Below are positions 1-11,155 of a stretch of 64,000 bases of DNA, one piece after another; within the stretch, counting starts at the first letter, position 1; every line of letters starts with the position of its first letter. This DNA comes from Janibacter alkaliphilus (GTDB lineage Bacteria > Actinomycetota > Actinomycetes > Actinomycetales > Dermatophilaceae). Where the stretch lies: assembly GCF_013408565.1 (NCBI RefSeq), contig NZ_JACBZX010000001.1:2728001-2792000 (forward strand), in the 5' to 3' direction. The position numbers and the translations under genes are program-made. The notes beneath the pieces are model-generated. The model ran no database searches and had not been told where the DNA came from. It saw only the letters and a list, made by a program, of their open reading frames with translations.

Positions 1-768
1 CACCTTCCGGGCCAGCGAGGCGGCGACCGCCTTGGCGATCATCGTCTTGCCGCAGCCGGGCGGACCGTAGAGCAGGACCCCCTTCGGTGCCTTGAGCTGG
101 TGACGCTCGTAGAGGTCGGCGTGCAGGTAGGGCAGCTCGACCGAGTCGCGGATGGCTTCGATCTGACCGCTCAGCCCGCCGATGTCGTCGTAGGCGAGGT
201 CGGGCACCTCCTCGAGGACGAGGTCGGCGACCTCGGCCCGCGGGATGTGCTCGACGGCGATGTTGCTGCGCGACTCCAGCAGCACGGCGTCGCCGACCCG
301 GACCCCCTCCTCGGCGAGCCGGGCCGCCATCCGACAGACCCGCTCCTCGTCCTGGCGCATGAGCACCAGCAGCCGGCCGTCGTCGAGCAGCTCCTTGACG
401 AGGACGACCTCGCCGCCGACCTCGTGACCGTGCACCGAGACGACGTTCATCGCCTCGTTGAGCAGCACCTCGCGGCCGGTGACCAGGTCCGCGTCCTCGA
501 CCGCCGGGCTGACCGCGACCCGCATCTTGCGGCCGTTGGTGAGGATGTCGACGGTGCGGTCCTCGTGCGGCTCGACGAGGATCGCGTAGGCCGACGGCGG
601 CTCGGCGATCCGGTCGATCTCGGCGCGCAGCGTGACGATCTGCTCGCGGGCCTCCTTGAGGGTGCGCACCAGCCGCTCGTTCTGCGAGCTGACCGTGGCC
701 GTCTTCGAGCGCTCCGCGGCCAGCTGCTGCTCGAGCGCGCGCTGGTCGGGCGTGGTCTCGTCGGTCAT
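1..768 (-). CDS. arc: Proteasome-associated AAA ATPase ARC/Mpa (3' part missing)
   Basis: Forms the hexameric ring that unfolds substrates (in many actinomycetes pupylated proteins) for the 20S proteasome. Only the first 256 codons are visible; the gene runs off the left edge. ATG at 768 follows GGAGGAC at normal spacing. Residues about 1-55 are a Gln/Glu/Arg-rich coiled coil, about 56-190 fit the OB-fold interdomain, and Walker A GPPGCGKT lies at about 233-240, the start of the AAA module. Walker B and the C-terminus lie outside the window. It is 75 nt downstream of trmI on the same strand, the usual actinobacterial order, so co-transcription is likely. Confidence 0.95.
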   Translation of the reverse strand, partial: MTDETTPDQRALEQQLAAERSKTATVSSQNERLVRTLKEAREQIVTLRAEIDRIAEPPSAYAILVEPHEDRTVDILTNGRKMRVAVSPAVEDADLVTGREVLLNEAMNVVSVHGHEVGGEVVLVKELLDDGRLLVLMRQDEERVCRMAARLAEEGVRVGDAVLLESRSNIAVEHIPRAEVADLVLEEVPDLAYDDIGGLSGQIEAIRDSVELPYLHADLYERHQLKAPKGVLLYGPPGCGKTMIAKAVAASLARKV

Positions 769-843
769 CTCACGTCCTCCTCCACGAGCGGTGCCGGCGG
801 CGGCTGGGCGCCGGGCCGACGGCCTCCATCATCCCAGGTGGGT

Positions 844-1902
844 TCAGCGCTCGGTCGGCGGGACCACACCGCGGACGAGCTTGCGCATCTTCTTCGGCGA
901 GGCGACCCGCTCGCCGAGCGCCTCCGGGGTCCACTCCTGCTCGGCCGTCCCGCCGTCGTCGGACCCGTTCGATCCGGCGTCGTCCCCGCTGCTGCCGGCG
1001 TGCTCCCCGGTACCGCTGCCGCTCTCGTCCTCCTGGGGCGCGTAGCCGCGCCCGGGCCGCCGCTTGCGCAGCGGCGGGGTCACCCCGGGGGCGAGCCGGC
1101 GGGTGCTGATGAGGAAGCCGGTGTGCCCGTGCATCCGGTGCTGCGGGCGCACCGCCAGCCCCTCGAGGTGCCAGCCGCGGACCATCGACTCCCAGGCCTC
1201 GGGCTCGGTGAAGGTGCCGTGGTCGCGCATCGCCTCGGCCACCTTGCTCAGCTGGGTCGCGGTGGCGACGTAGCAGATGAGCACCCCGCCGGGGGCCAGC
1301 GCCTGCGACACCACGTCGAGGCAGTCCCAGGGGGCGAGCATGTCCAGCACCACCCGGTCGACGCTGCCGGGCTCCGCCTCGTGCGGCAGCGCCTCGACGA
1401 GGTCGCCGACCTGCACGGTCCAGGCCGGGTGGTCCTCGCCGAAGAAGGCGCGGGCGTTGGCCACCGCGATCTCGGCGAAGTCGGCCCGGCGCTCGAAGGA
1501 GTGCACCCGCCCGGTCTCCCCCACGGCGCGCAGCAGCGACATCGACAGCGCCCCGGAGCCCACCCCGGCCTCGACGACGACGGCGCCGGGGAAGACGTCG
1601 GCCATGGTGATGATCTGGCCGGCGTCCTTGGGGTAGATCACCGCGGCCCCGCGCGGCATGGACATGACGTAGTCCGAGAGCAGCGGCCGCAGCGCGAGGT
1701 ACTGCACGCCGGCGGTGTTGGTCACCGTCGAGCCGTCCGGAGCGCCGATGAGCTCGTCGTGGCGCACGTGCCCCTTGTGCGTGTGGAACTGCTTGCCCGG
1801 GGCGAGGGTGATGGTGTGCATCCGGCCCTTGGGGTCGGTCAGCTGCACCCGGTCCCCCTCACGGAAGGGGCCGCGGCGGTAGCGGGATCCGGTGGCGGTC
1901 AT
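844..1902 (-). CDS. trmI: tRNA (adenine-58-N1)-methyltransferase TrmI
   Basis: Methylates N1 of A58 in the T loop of tRNAs with SAM. An N-terminal small-barrel region is followed by a Rossmann methyltransferase fold: the SAM loop EAGVGSGA is at residues 111-118 and VVLDMLAPWD at 184-193. The core ends near residue 280; the last about 70 residues are a Gly/Ser/Asp low-complexity stretch and a charged end, longer than the usual enzymes of about 280 aa. ATG at 1902 is supported by a leaderless-type -10 at 1911-1916. The gene leads into the proteasome ATPase gene. Confidence 0.93.
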   Translation of the reverse strand: MTATGSRYRRGPFREGDRVQLTDPKGRMHTITLAPGKQFHTHKGHVRHDELIGAPDGSTVTNTAGVQYLALRPLLSDYVMSMPRGAAVIYPKDAGQIITMADVFPGAVVVEAGVGSGALSMSLLRAVGETGRVHSFERRADFAEIAVANARAFFGEDHPAWTVQVGDLVEALPHEAEPGSVDRVVLDMLAPWDCLDVVSQALAPGGVLICYVATATQLSKVAEAMRDHGTFTEPEAWESMVRGWHLEGLAVRPQHRMHGHTGFLISTRRLAPGVTPPLRKRRPGRGYAPQEDESGSGTGEHAGSSGDDAGSNGSDDGGTAEQEWTPEALGERVASPKKMRKLVRGVVPPTER

Positions 1903-1910
1903 GGTGGCGG

Positions 1911-1916
1911 AGTCTA
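1911..1916 (-). promoter_or_regulatory. -10 element of leaderless trmI
   Basis: TAGACT on the minus strand ends 8 nt before the ATG at 1902. There is no Shine-Dalgarno sequence in between, so transcription would start at or next to the start codon. Confidence 0.55.
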
Positions 1917-1923
1917 GGGGTGC

Positions 1924-3024
1924 TCAGCGGCCGCGCAGCGCCGCATTCAGCCGCTCAGCGCGGACCACGCCGCGCAGCCGGCCAGCGTCGGTCACCGCGA
2001 CGACGCCGCTGCCGGAGGTCTGGAAGGCGCGGACCAGGTCCAGCGTCGGCGTCGGCCCGCCCACCTCGGTCGACCAGCCGGACGGGAGCTGGCTGGTCAC
2101 GGCGGCCACCGCCGTCGTCTCCACCCGGTCCGCCGGCACCGCCCGGACGGCGTCGTGGTCGATGAGCCCGACCGGGAGCCCCGCGGCGTCGACGACGACC
2201 GGCAGCGCCCGGGCCTGCAGCAGCCGCGCGACGGGCTCGTCCGCGCCGATCGCCACGGCCGGCTCGAGCAGCGCGCCCACGTCCACCGTCGCCAGCGCCC
2301 GCATCGCCTGCCCGGCGGCGATCGCGCCGGAGGCCCCGGACCACAGGAACGCCCCGATCATGGCCGTCCAGATGAGGGTGACGGCGCTGGCACCGCCGAC
2401 GTAGGTGACGACCAGGGCCACGACGACCACGAGCCCGACGAGCACCCGACCCGACCAGCCGGCGACGATCCGGCCGAGCCCCTGGTCGCCGGTGACCCCC
2501 CACACGAGGGACTCGACGAGCTGGCCGCCGTCCAGGGGCAGCCCGGGCAGCAGGTTGAAGACCCCGAGCAGCAGGTTGACCAGGGTGAAGGCGCCGATCA
2601 TCGCCCCCGGGATGCCCACCGGGCCCACCACCTGCCCGACCAGCCCGCCGAGGGCGGCCAGCAGCAGGTTGGCCCCTGGACCGGCGAGCGCGATGATCGC
2701 CCCGGAGCGCGGGGTGCCGCGGGTGGCGTCGAAGGCGGTGTGCCCGCCCCACAGGTCGGCCACCACCCTCAGCACCCGGTGCCCGTGCGCCCGGGCGGCG
2801 ACGGCGTGGGCCCCCTCGTGGGCGAGCACGCAGACCAGCAGGCCCACCGCGTAGGCGCCCCCGAGCAGGTAGCCGGCGGCGCCGAGGTCCTCGGCGAGGG
2901 TCTGCCCGACGAGCAGCACGACGAGGCCGGCGAGCAGCAGCCAGGACCAGCCGAGATAGACCGGGACCGAGGCGATCGTGGCCAGCCGGATGCCCGAGCG
3001 GGGCGTCTGCGGGGGCTCGGCCAT
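1924..3024 (-). CDS. Site-2-type (M50) membrane zinc metalloprotease with CBS-like C-terminus
   Basis: Intramembrane protease family (Rip/SpoIVFB/sll0862-like); these usually cleave membrane-bound anti-sigma factors or signal proteins, but the substrate here is unknown. The zinc motif H69-E70-G-A-H73 lies in the second membrane helix, and the second motif LPLDGGQ, with the third zinc ligand Asp, is near residue 165. Several hydrophobic helices cover about 17-240; about 245-365 looks like two CBS repeats. ATG at 3024 has a leaderless-type -10. It is divergent from metH. Confidence 0.88.
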   Translation of the reverse strand: MAEPPQTPRSGIRLATIASVPVYLGWSWLLLAGLVVLLVGQTLAEDLGAAGYLLGGAYAVGLLVCVLAHEGAHAVAARAHGHRVLRVVADLWGGHTAFDATRGTPRSGAIIALAGPGANLLLAALGGLVGQVVGPVGIPGAMIGAFTLVNLLLGVFNLLPGLPLDGGQLVESLVWGVTGDQGLGRIVAGWSGRVLVGLVVVVALVVTYVGGASAVTLIWTAMIGAFLWSGASGAIAAGQAMRALATVDVGALLEPAVAIGADEPVARLLQARALPVVVDAAGLPVGLIDHDAVRAVPADRVETTAVAAVTSQLPSGWSTEVGGPTPTLDLVRAFQTSGSGVVAVTDAGRLRGVVRAERLNAALRGR

Positions 3025-3030
3025 GCGGCG

Positions 3031-3036
3031 ACCCTA
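3031..3036 (-). promoter_or_regulatory. -10 element of leaderless M50 protease gene
   Basis: TAGGGT on the minus strand ends exactly 6 nt before the ATG at 3024. The stretch 3025-3104 is the shared divergent promoter region with metH, whose own -10 may be GATAAT at about 3057-3062. Confidence 0.6.
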
Positions 3037-3104
3037 GGCTGCGGGGGGCGATGGGTGATAATCGCTGTGGAAGACGGACACCCCATGCGACGTTGAGGAC
3101 ATCT

Positions 3105-6830
<3,726 letters not shown>

Positions 6831-6852
6831 CCCACCTTCGCCCCCAGAGCCT

Positions 6853-6871
6853 TTATCGGGTTACCCGATAA
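6853..6871. repeat. Palindrome TTATCGGGTTACCCGATAA, copy 1
   Basis: Perfect palindromic arms (9 nt each side of one central base), 22 bp after the metH stop. The same palindrome recurs exactly 60 bp later and at 37631-37649. It alternates with a second palindrome (6882-6900). Function unknown; no T-tract follows, so a simple terminator is not obvious. Confidence 0.8.
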
Positions 6872-6881
6872 TCGCTCGCTC

Positions 6882-6900
6882 CCGGGGGAAGCCTTCTCCG
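6882..6900. repeat. GAAG/CTTC palindrome, copy 1
   Basis: Imperfect palindrome built on CCGGGGGAAGCCTTCTCCG. A near-identical copy is at 37601-37619 and a degenerate one at about 6942-6959. In the copies starting at 6882 and 37601 it is followed about 12 bp later by the TTATCGGG palindrome, so the two form one composite repeat unit. Confidence 0.7.
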
Positions 6901-6912
6901 GTGACCGTGCCT

Positions 6913-6931
6913 TTATCGGGTAACCCGATAA
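6913..6931. repeat. Palindrome TTATCGGGTAACCCGATAA, copy 2
   Basis: Second copy, exactly 60 bp after the first, with central A instead of T. The flank CCTTTATCGGG...CGATAATCGCTCG is shared with copy 1. Confidence 0.8.
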
Positions 6932-6984
6932 TCGCTCGGTTGCGCGGGAAGGCTTGTCCGGCGAGCGAGAGGTCCTCGGCAGAT

Positions 6985-7010
6985 CCCGCAGCCCCTCAGG
7001 GGGTTGCGGG
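6985..7010. terminator. GC-rich hairpin between metH and the IS element
   Basis: Arms 6985-6995 and 7000-7010 pair over 11 positions (one G-T) with loop TCAG. There is no clear T-tract. It could end metH transcription, or the transposase transcript on the other strand. Confidence 0.45.
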
Positions 7011-7075
7011 TCAGGCGCAGAGGCGAAGGGGGGCCGGCGCGGTCGAGCCGTCGCCTCCCCGCCCGGCGAAGGGGG

Positions 7076-8412
7076 GTGTCCCTATGGGTTTCGTCAAGCG
7101 GCGGTGGCGGGGCGGGGCTGGTAGGGGGTGCCGTCGCGGAGCATGGCGTAGATGACGTCGCAGCGTCGTCTGGCCAGGCAGATCAGCGCGGCGTTGTGCT
7201 TCTTGCCTTGGGCTCTTTTGCGGTCGTAGTAGGCGCGTGAGGTCGGGTCGGACAGTGCGGCGAACGCGGCGAGGAACATGGCGCGTTTGAGGTTCTTGTT
7301 GCCGGCTCGGGAGGGGTGCTCGCCGCGGATGGAGGAGCCTGATCTGCGGGTGACTGGAGCCAGTCCGGCGTAGGCGGCCAGGTGGCCCGGCGTGGGGAAG
7401 CTCGACCCGTCGCCGACCTCGAGGAGGATCCGCGCTCCGGTCCTGACCCCGATGCCGGGCATCGAGGTCAGGACCGCGGCAAGAGGGTGCGCATCGAGCA
7501 TCCCCTCGACCTGCGTGGCGGCCTGCTCGCGTTGAGCCAGCAGCGAGGTCAGCTGGTCGGCCAGTTGGGGCAGGACCAGCTCGGTGGCCCGGGTGCCGGG
7601 CACGGTCACGCTCTGCTCGTCCAGCGCGGACATGATCGCTTCGACGATCGCGTGGTGGCTGCGTGGAGCCCGCGCCCGGACCGCTGCAGCGATCCGGCGT
7701 TTGCCTGCTTGACGTAGGCCGGTCGGTCCACCGAAGCGGCGGAGCAGTTCCAGGATCGCCTTGTGGTGCAACTTGCCGCCGATAGCCCGTTCGAGGGCGG
7801 GGTGGATCTGGGTGAGCAGCCCGTGGATGCGGTTGGTCACCCGGGTGACCTCGGCGGCCAGGTCGTCGTCGAATCCGACGATGACTTCCAGGTCGGCTAG
7901 GGCTTCGTCGCCGGTGTCGACCCGCCGCAGGGCGTGCGGCATCGACCGTGCCGCCTCGGCGATCACGTACGCGTCGCGGGCATCGGTCTTGGCGTTGCCC
8001 GGGTGCAGGTCAGCGATCCTGCGCATGGCCAGCCCGGGAAGGTAGGCCACGTCCACGCCCACATCGCGCGCGACCGTGACCGGCAGTGCGCCGATCGAGG
8101 CGGGCTGGTCGACCACGACGAGCACGGGCCCGTGCTCGCTCAGCTGCTCGAACAGGCCCCCCAGGGCGTGCTCGTCCTGCGGCAACGGCTTGTCGTGCAC
8201 CCGTCGCCCGTCAGGGTCGAGAGCGGTGGCGTGGTGCTCGCCCTTGCCCACGTCCAACCCGAGGAACACCGCGTACCCATGATCTGCTGATGGCTCTTCC
8301 ATGACGGGCCTCCTTGCCCCACGCGGACAGTGATCATGCTGGCCGCGGTCAGGCGTCAGCAGCCGGCAGCCACGTTACGAAGAGACCACCCGTTCGGGGG
8401 TCGTGTCCCTAT
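7076..8412 (-). mobile_element. IS110-family insertion sequence (ends tentative)
   Basis: Contains one DEDD-type transposase gene. The 10-mer GTGTCCCTAT occurs in direct orientation at 7076-7085, 9 nt beyond the transposase stop, and at 8403-8412, about 100 nt upstream of its start. IS110 elements lack inverted repeats and carry a short repeated core at both junctions, so this direct repeat is a reasonable guess for the ends. The element sits between metH and the RecB-like gene and disrupts no reading frame. A longer left end, up to about 8590, cannot be excluded. Confidence 0.6.
7094..8302 (-). CDS. IS110-family DEDD transposase
   Basis: RNA-guided recombinase of the IS110 family, 402 aa, apparently intact. 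The RuvC-like N-terminus has D17 (GLDVGKGEH), D65 (VVVDQP), D107 and D110 (NAKTDARDAY); the spacing matches the family's D-E-D-D set, but the second position is Asp here. The C-terminal Transposase_20 domain starts at MPGIGVRTG (281-289), and the conserved serine region SGSS is at 321-324. ATG at 8302. Several stretches are visibly less GC-biased than neighbouring genes, consistent with transfer. Confidence 0.95.
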   Translation of the reverse strand: MEEPSADHGYAVFLGLDVGKGEHHATALDPDGRRVHDKPLPQDEHALGGLFEQLSEHGPVLVVVDQPASIGALPVTVARDVGVDVAYLPGLAMRRIADLHPGNAKTDARDAYVIAEAARSMPHALRRVDTGDEALADLEVIVGFDDDLAAEVTRVTNRIHGLLTQIHPALERAIGGKLHHKAILELLRRFGGPTGLRQAGKRRIAAAVRARAPRSHHAIVEAIMSALDEQSVTVPGTRATELVLPQLADQLTSLLAQREQAATQVEGMLDAHPLAAVLTSMPGIGVRTGARILLEVGDGSSFPTPGHLAAYAGLAPVTRRSGSSIRGEHPSRAGNKNLKRAMFLAAFAALSDPTSRAYYDRKRAQGKKHNAALICLARRRCDVIYAMLRDGTPYQPRPATAA

Positions 8413-8605
8413 CAGCGGTCAGACCGACGCCACCAGGCCCGGTGACAACACCCCCCGGATCATCGACGAGACAGGGGCGGTCAGTCATGCCGGACCCAGC
8501 GACCAACACCCCCATCATCGAGGGCACGAAGAAGGTAACGGGGCACACCACGGGACGCAGGGCGATGCCGTTCGCGCCGTCGGTGACGATGCCTAGGCTG
8601 GCTCC
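8303..8605. other. Intergenic region upstream of the IS110 transposase
   Basis: No gene is supported in these 303 bases. The part to about 8402 should be the left-end non-coding segment, where IS110-subgroup elements encode their bridge RNA on the transposase strand; I cannot fold it by eye. The right-hand part carries the -10 of the RecB-like gene at 8594-8599. Confidence 0.5.
8594..8599 (+). promoter_or_regulatory. -10 element of leaderless RecB-like gene
   Basis: TAGGCT ends 6 nt before the ATG at 8606. It lies outside the tentative IS end, so the gene keeps its own promoter despite the insertion. Confidence 0.6.
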
Positions 8606-9502
8606 ATGACCGGCGCGCTCTCCCCCAGCCGCGCGGCCGACTTCAAGCAGTGCCCGCTGAAGTACCGCTTCCGGGCGATCGACGGGCTGGACGAGCCCCC
8701 CTCGCCCGCCGCCGCCCGCGGGACGCTCGTGCACGCCGTGCTCGAGGAGCTCTTCGAGCTGCCGGCACCGGAGCGCACCCCGGAGGCCGCGCAGGCCCTC
8801 GTGCCGGGCCGCTGGGCGGCCATGGTGCAGGAGCGACCCGAGCTCGCCGAGATGCTCGCCGCCGACCCGGAGCGGGACGAGGAGTCCTGGTACGCCGAGG
8901 CGTCCCGCCTTGTCGGCCGATGGTTCGAGCTGGAGGACCCCACCCGTCTGGAGCCCGCCGAGCGTGAGCTGCGGGTCGAGGCCGATGTCGACGGGCTGCT
9001 CCTGCGGGGCATCGTCGACCGCCTCGACGTCGCCCCGACTGGCGAGGTGCGGGTGGTCGACTACAAGACCGGCCGCTCGCCCTCGGAGCGCTTCGAGAGC
9101 CAGGCCCTCTTCCAGATGAAGTTCTACGCGCTGGTGCTGTGGCGCACCACCGGTCGGGTGCCGGACCTGCTGCAGCTGGTCTACCTCGCCGACCGCCAGG
9201 TGGTGCGCTACCAGCCGGACGAGCACGACCTGCGCGGACTGGAGCGCACGGTCCGCGCCATCTGGACGGCGATCGAGCAGGCCAGCGCCACCGGCGACTT
9301 CCGTCCGCGACCCTCGCGGCTGTGCGCGTGGTGCGACTTCAAGCCGCTGTGCCCCGCCTTCGGCGGCACGCCGCCGACGATGCCGGTCCCCGAGGTACCC
9401 GCGGTCCCCACCGGGACGCCCACGGTCGGCGTCCCAGACGTGACAGTCGCGGTCGACGACCCTCCGGCGCTCGCCGGAGAGACGGTGCGCTCAGCCGGCT
9501 GA
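8606..9502 (+). CDS. RecB-family PD-(D/E)XK nuclease with Fe-S cysteines
   Basis: Stand-alone AddB/Cas4-like exonuclease module, 298 aa. Catalytic positions visible: H43, D138 in IVDRLD, and D152-Y-K-T-G. Four cysteines, C16 (KQCPLKYRF) and C240/C243/C249 (CAWCDFKPLC), match the Fe-S cluster set that clamps such nucleases. The last about 45 residues are a Pro/Val-rich tail. No helicase or CRISPR genes are nearby; this is the common single-gene actinobacterial version, of unproved role in DNA repair. Its 3' end overlaps the convergent HAD gene by 12 nt. Confidence 0.88.
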   Translation: MTGALSPSRAADFKQCPLKYRFRAIDGLDEPPSPAAARGTLVHAVLEELFELPAPERTPEAAQALVPGRWAAMVQERPELAEMLAADPERDEESWYAEASRLVGRWFELEDPTRLEPAERELRVEADVDGLLLRGIVDRLDVAPTGEVRVVDYKTGRSPSERFESQALFQMKFYALVLWRTTGRVPDLLQLVYLADRQVVRYQPDEHDLRGLERTVRAIWTAIEQASATGDFRPRPSRLCAWCDFKPLCPAFGGTPPTMPVPEVPAVPTGTPTVGVPDVTVAVDDPPALAGETVRSAG

Positions 9503-10171
9503 GCCGGTCGCGGCCGCCAGACCCCGCAGGTCGGCGACACCCAGCCCCTCCAGCGTGGCGATCTGCCGCGCCCCGGGCACCTGCGGCACCGGCACGACGT
9601 GCGGGATCGCCAGCGTCGGCACCCCGGCGGCGACCGCGGCGCCGACGCCGGCCGGCGAGTCCTCGAGCGCCACGCACTCCCCCGGCGCCACCCCGAGCTC
9701 GGACGCGGCCGTGAGGTAGGCCTCCGGGTCGGGCTTGCCCCGGGCCACCCGGTCGCCGGTCACCTGCAGCGCGAAGGACCCCTCCGGGGTTGCGGCCACC
9801 ACCGCCGAGGCCAACGACGTCCAGGACATCGTCACCAACGCGCAGCGCACCCCGGCCTCCCGGCACGCGGCGAGCAGCTCGCGGGCCCCCGGTCGCCAGG
9901 GCACGCTCTCGGCGATCTGCGCGACCACCCGCGACTCCAGCCGCCGGACGATCTCCTCCGGCGCGAGATCCACCGGGCTGCGGCGGCGGATGATGTCGGC
10001 CGAGACCAGCAGCGGCTGCCCCACGAGCTGGACGGCGAGCTCGTCCGGCCAGGTGCCGCCGTGCTCCTCGACCAGCTCGCGCTCGGCCTGCATCCAGTAC
10101 GGCTCGGTATCAACGAGGGTGCCGTCCATGTCCCACAGGACGGCGGCGGGCAGGTCCGGTGCGGCGCTCAC
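9491..10171 (-). CDS. HAD-superfamily phosphatase (beta-phosphoglucomutase-like)
   Basis: 226 aa from GTG at 10171. Motif I DMDGTLVD has the nucleophile D14 and acid/base D16; motif II is LVTMSW, the motif III lysine is in RGKPDPEAYL, and motif IV is ALEDSPAGVGAA. The helical cap sits between motifs I and II as in the sugar-phosphatase/PGM-like subclass. Substrate unknown. Convergent with the nuclease gene and divergent from the PAC2 gene, with a leaderless-type -10 at 10180-10185. Confidence 0.88.
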   Translation of the reverse strand: MSAAPDLPAAVLWDMDGTLVDTEPYWMQAERELVEEHGGTWPDELAVQLVGQPLLVSADIIRRRSPVDLAPEEIVRRLESRVVAQIAESVPWRPGARELLAACREAGVRCALVTMSWTSLASAVVAATPEGSFALQVTGDRVARGKPDPEAYLTAASELGVAPGECVALEDSPAGVGAAVAAGVPTLAIPHVVPVPQVPGARQIATLEGLGVADLRGLAAATGSAG

Positions 10172-10179
10172 GTGAGGCC

Positions 10180-10185
10180 ACGCTA
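10180..10185 (-). promoter_or_regulatory. -10 element of leaderless HAD gene
   Basis: TAGCGT on the minus strand ends 8 nt before the GTG at 10171; it supports that start rather than a longer upstream reading frame. Confidence 0.5.
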
Positions 10186-10255
10186 CGCGGCTTAGGGTGG
10201 GGCCAGCGACGGCGCCCGCCCCGGGCGCGACAGGCACGAAGGAGGGAGCGCACCG

Positions 10256-11107
10256 GTGATCGAGATCGCAGACGTCCCCGAGCTGCAGGATCCGGTGATG
10301 ATCCTCGCCTTCGAGGGCTGGAACGACGCCGGCGAGGCCGCCACCACCGCCGTGGAGCACCTCAGCGAGCTGTGGGAGGCCGAGCCGATCGCGGCGATCG
10401 ACCCCGAGGACTACTACGACTTCCAGGTCAACCGGCCGCGCGCGGTCGCCGACGGCGGCACCCGCCGCATCCAGTGGCGCACCACCCGGGTGCTGCTCGC
10501 CTCCCCCGAGTCGCTGGGGCGCGACGTCGTCATCGTCAGCGGGGTCGAGCCCTCCTTCCGCTGGCGCGCCTTCACCGGCGAGCTGATGACCCTGGCCGAC
10601 GAGCTCGGCGTCACCACCGTGGTCACCCTCGGGGCGCTGCTCGCGGACGTCGCGCACACCCGGCCGGTCCCGGTGACCACCACCAGCGACGACGAGGAGA
10701 CGGCCCACCGGCTGGACCTGGAGAAGGGGCGCTACGAGGGGCCGACCGGGATCGTCGGGGTGCTCGCCGACGCCGCCCGCCAGCAGGGCCTGACCTCGGT
10801 CTCCTGCTGGGCCGCGGTCCCTCACTACGTCGGGCACGCCGCCTGCCCGAAGGCCGCCGACGCGCTGCTCGGGGCGCTGGAGGACCTGCTGGAGTCGGCG
10901 ATCGACCACGGGGAGCTCGAGGATGAGGGCCGCGCCTGGGAGCGTGGCGTCGACGAGCTGGCCGAAGGGGACGAGGAGATCGGCGAGTACGTCTCCAGCC
11001 TGGAGACCGCTCAGGACACCACCGAGCTGCCCGAGGCGAGCGGCGACGCCATCGCGAAGGAGTTCGAGCGCTACCTGCGACGCCGCGACGGCGGCCAGGA
11101 CGGCTGA
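10256..11107 (+). CDS. PAC2-family protein
   Basis: 283 aa. PAC2 proteins resemble eukaryotic proteasome assembly chaperones; the bacterial function is not settled. Typical family start IADVPELQDPVMILAFEGWNDAGEAA spans residues about 3-28, and TLGALLADVAHTRPVPV is near 121. The C-terminus, about 215-283, is strongly acidic and helical. GTG at 10256 follows GGAGGGAG. A TAGGGT at 10194-10199 could be its -10, giving a leader of about 55 nt. It lies 9.5 kb from the proteasome ATPase gene, which makes a proteasome link tempting but unproved. Confidence 0.85.
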   Translation: MIEIADVPELQDPVMILAFEGWNDAGEAATTAVEHLSELWEAEPIAAIDPEDYYDFQVNRPRAVADGGTRRIQWRTTRVLLASPESLGRDVVIVSGVEPSFRWRAFTGELMTLADELGVTTVVTLGALLADVAHTRPVPVTTTSDDEETAHRLDLEKGRYEGPTGIVGVLADAARQQGLTSVSCWAAVPHYVGHAACPKAADALLGALEDLLESAIDHGELEDEGRAWERGVDELAEGDEEIGEYVSSLETAQDTTELPEASGDAIAKEFERYLRRRDGGQDG

Positions 11108-11155
11108 CCAGGCTCGGCGCAGCGGGTCAGAGCAGCATTGGTCAGCGCAGCAGCG

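Noticed and set aside
3051-3104. Upstream ATG start for metH
   Set aside because: Adds 18 residues without homology; GTG at 3105 has a ribosome site and fits the family.
3025-3104. Cobalamin riboswitch in front of metH
   Set aside because: The whole divergent gap is only 80 bp and has no B12-box-like sequence that I can see.
6853-6931. dif or parS site
   Set aside because: TTATCGGGTWACCCGATAA matches neither the known XerC/D-type dif pattern nor the TGTTTCACGTGAAACA parS consensus.
8606-9502. Cas4 of a CRISPR system
   Set aside because: Cysteine and nuclease motifs are alike, but no cas genes or repeats accompany it; the stand-alone actinobacterial RecB-like family is a better fit.
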